DNA from: an uncultured beta proteobacterium
GTDB taxonomy: Bacteria; Pseudomonadota; Gammaproteobacteria; Burkholderiales; SG8-41
Assembly: GCA_903885665.1 (NCBI GenBank)
Contig: CAISJL010000113.1
Location: forward strand, 1 to 42,293
DNA: 42,293 nucleotides
Reading direction: 5' to 3'
Made by a program: the position numbers and the translations under genes. The notes below the pieces were generated by a model. That model worked only from the letters and a program-made list of their open reading frames with translations. It ran no database searches and was not told the DNA's origin. Numbering within the stretch: the first letter of the stretch is position 1; every line of letters begins with the position of its first letter. Positions 42,246 through 42,293 of this stretch are shown in pieces.

Positions 42246-42293
42246 GAACAATGAGAAGAGGCTAAGGATGCTTTAGTATCCAAGGCTTCTAGA

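Larger units (their letters stand above)
41855..42293. other. AT-rich noncoding right edge
   Basis: About 440 bp without a plausible gene. It contains two direct copies of an IS-end-like 27-mer (listed separately) separated by about 270 bp of AT-rich sequence. Any element beginning at 42219 continues beyond the window. Confidence 0.6.

Overview
The window looks like chromosomal DNA of a betaproteobacterium of the order Burkholderiales, perhaps Alcaligenaceae-like. The evidence is five orphan Bug/TctC receptors, a polyhydroxybutyrate cluster (phaC-phaB-phaR followed by rimO), the divergent bamD/rluD pair and the prfB-lysS pair. Base composition is moderate, and intergenic DNA is AT-rich and full of short tandem duplications. 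The taxon is inferred; no rRNA or tRNA gene was seen.

Layout. 1-417: 3' end of a Wzz-type chain-length regulator. 437-12641: catabolic accessory block with FAA hydrolase, a degenerate SDR, Bug receptors, a CMD-family protein, an Ldh-family oxidoreductase, a cupin-rubredoxin fusion, a small lipoprotein, an FMN-dependent alpha-hydroxyacid oxidase and a selenoprotein fusion. 12798-28169: housekeeping block with prfB (programmed frameshift), lysS, acetoacetyl-CoA synthetase, bamD, rluD, a YfiH/PgeF-type gene, a ZIP transporter, phaC, phaB, phaR, rimO and a DinG-family helicase. 28350-32802: Fur-box-preceded ferric-iron ABC transporter whose three genes lie in alternating orientation. 32911-34714: mltB and an XRE regulator. 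35071-41854: second accessory block with the partner protein, a second selenoprotein and a Bug receptor on the minus strand, divergent from D(-)-tartrate dehydratase and an amidase, then a fifth Bug receptor. The right edge is AT-rich and holds two direct copies of a 27-bp sequence resembling an insertion-sequence end.

Main discovery. Two genes each contain one in-frame TGA inside a U-G-S-C motif (TGA at 11229-11231 on + and 36386-36384 on -). In both, the reading frame continues past the TGA into sequence homologous between the two genes. Exactly 11 nt after each TGA a perfect 6-7 bp hairpin begins, with a GUGU-containing loop, which is the layout expected of a bacterial SECIS. An ORF caller breaks both genes at this codon. 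Both are best read as selenoproteins of the UGSC-motif family. Each sits directly downstream of a Bug periplasmic receptor and carries, fused (first copy) or as a 4-bp-overlapping next gene (second copy), the same roughly 350-residue partner domain. The order Bug - UGSC - partner therefore occurs twice, suggesting a functional module linking solute capture to Sec-dependent redox chemistry. The substrate and reaction are unknown.

The remaining accessory genes (tartrate dehydratase, alpha-hydroxyacid oxidase, FAA hydrolase, amidase) fit a lifestyle of scavenging small carboxylic acids, with carbon stored as PHB and recycled through acetoacetyl-CoA synthetase.
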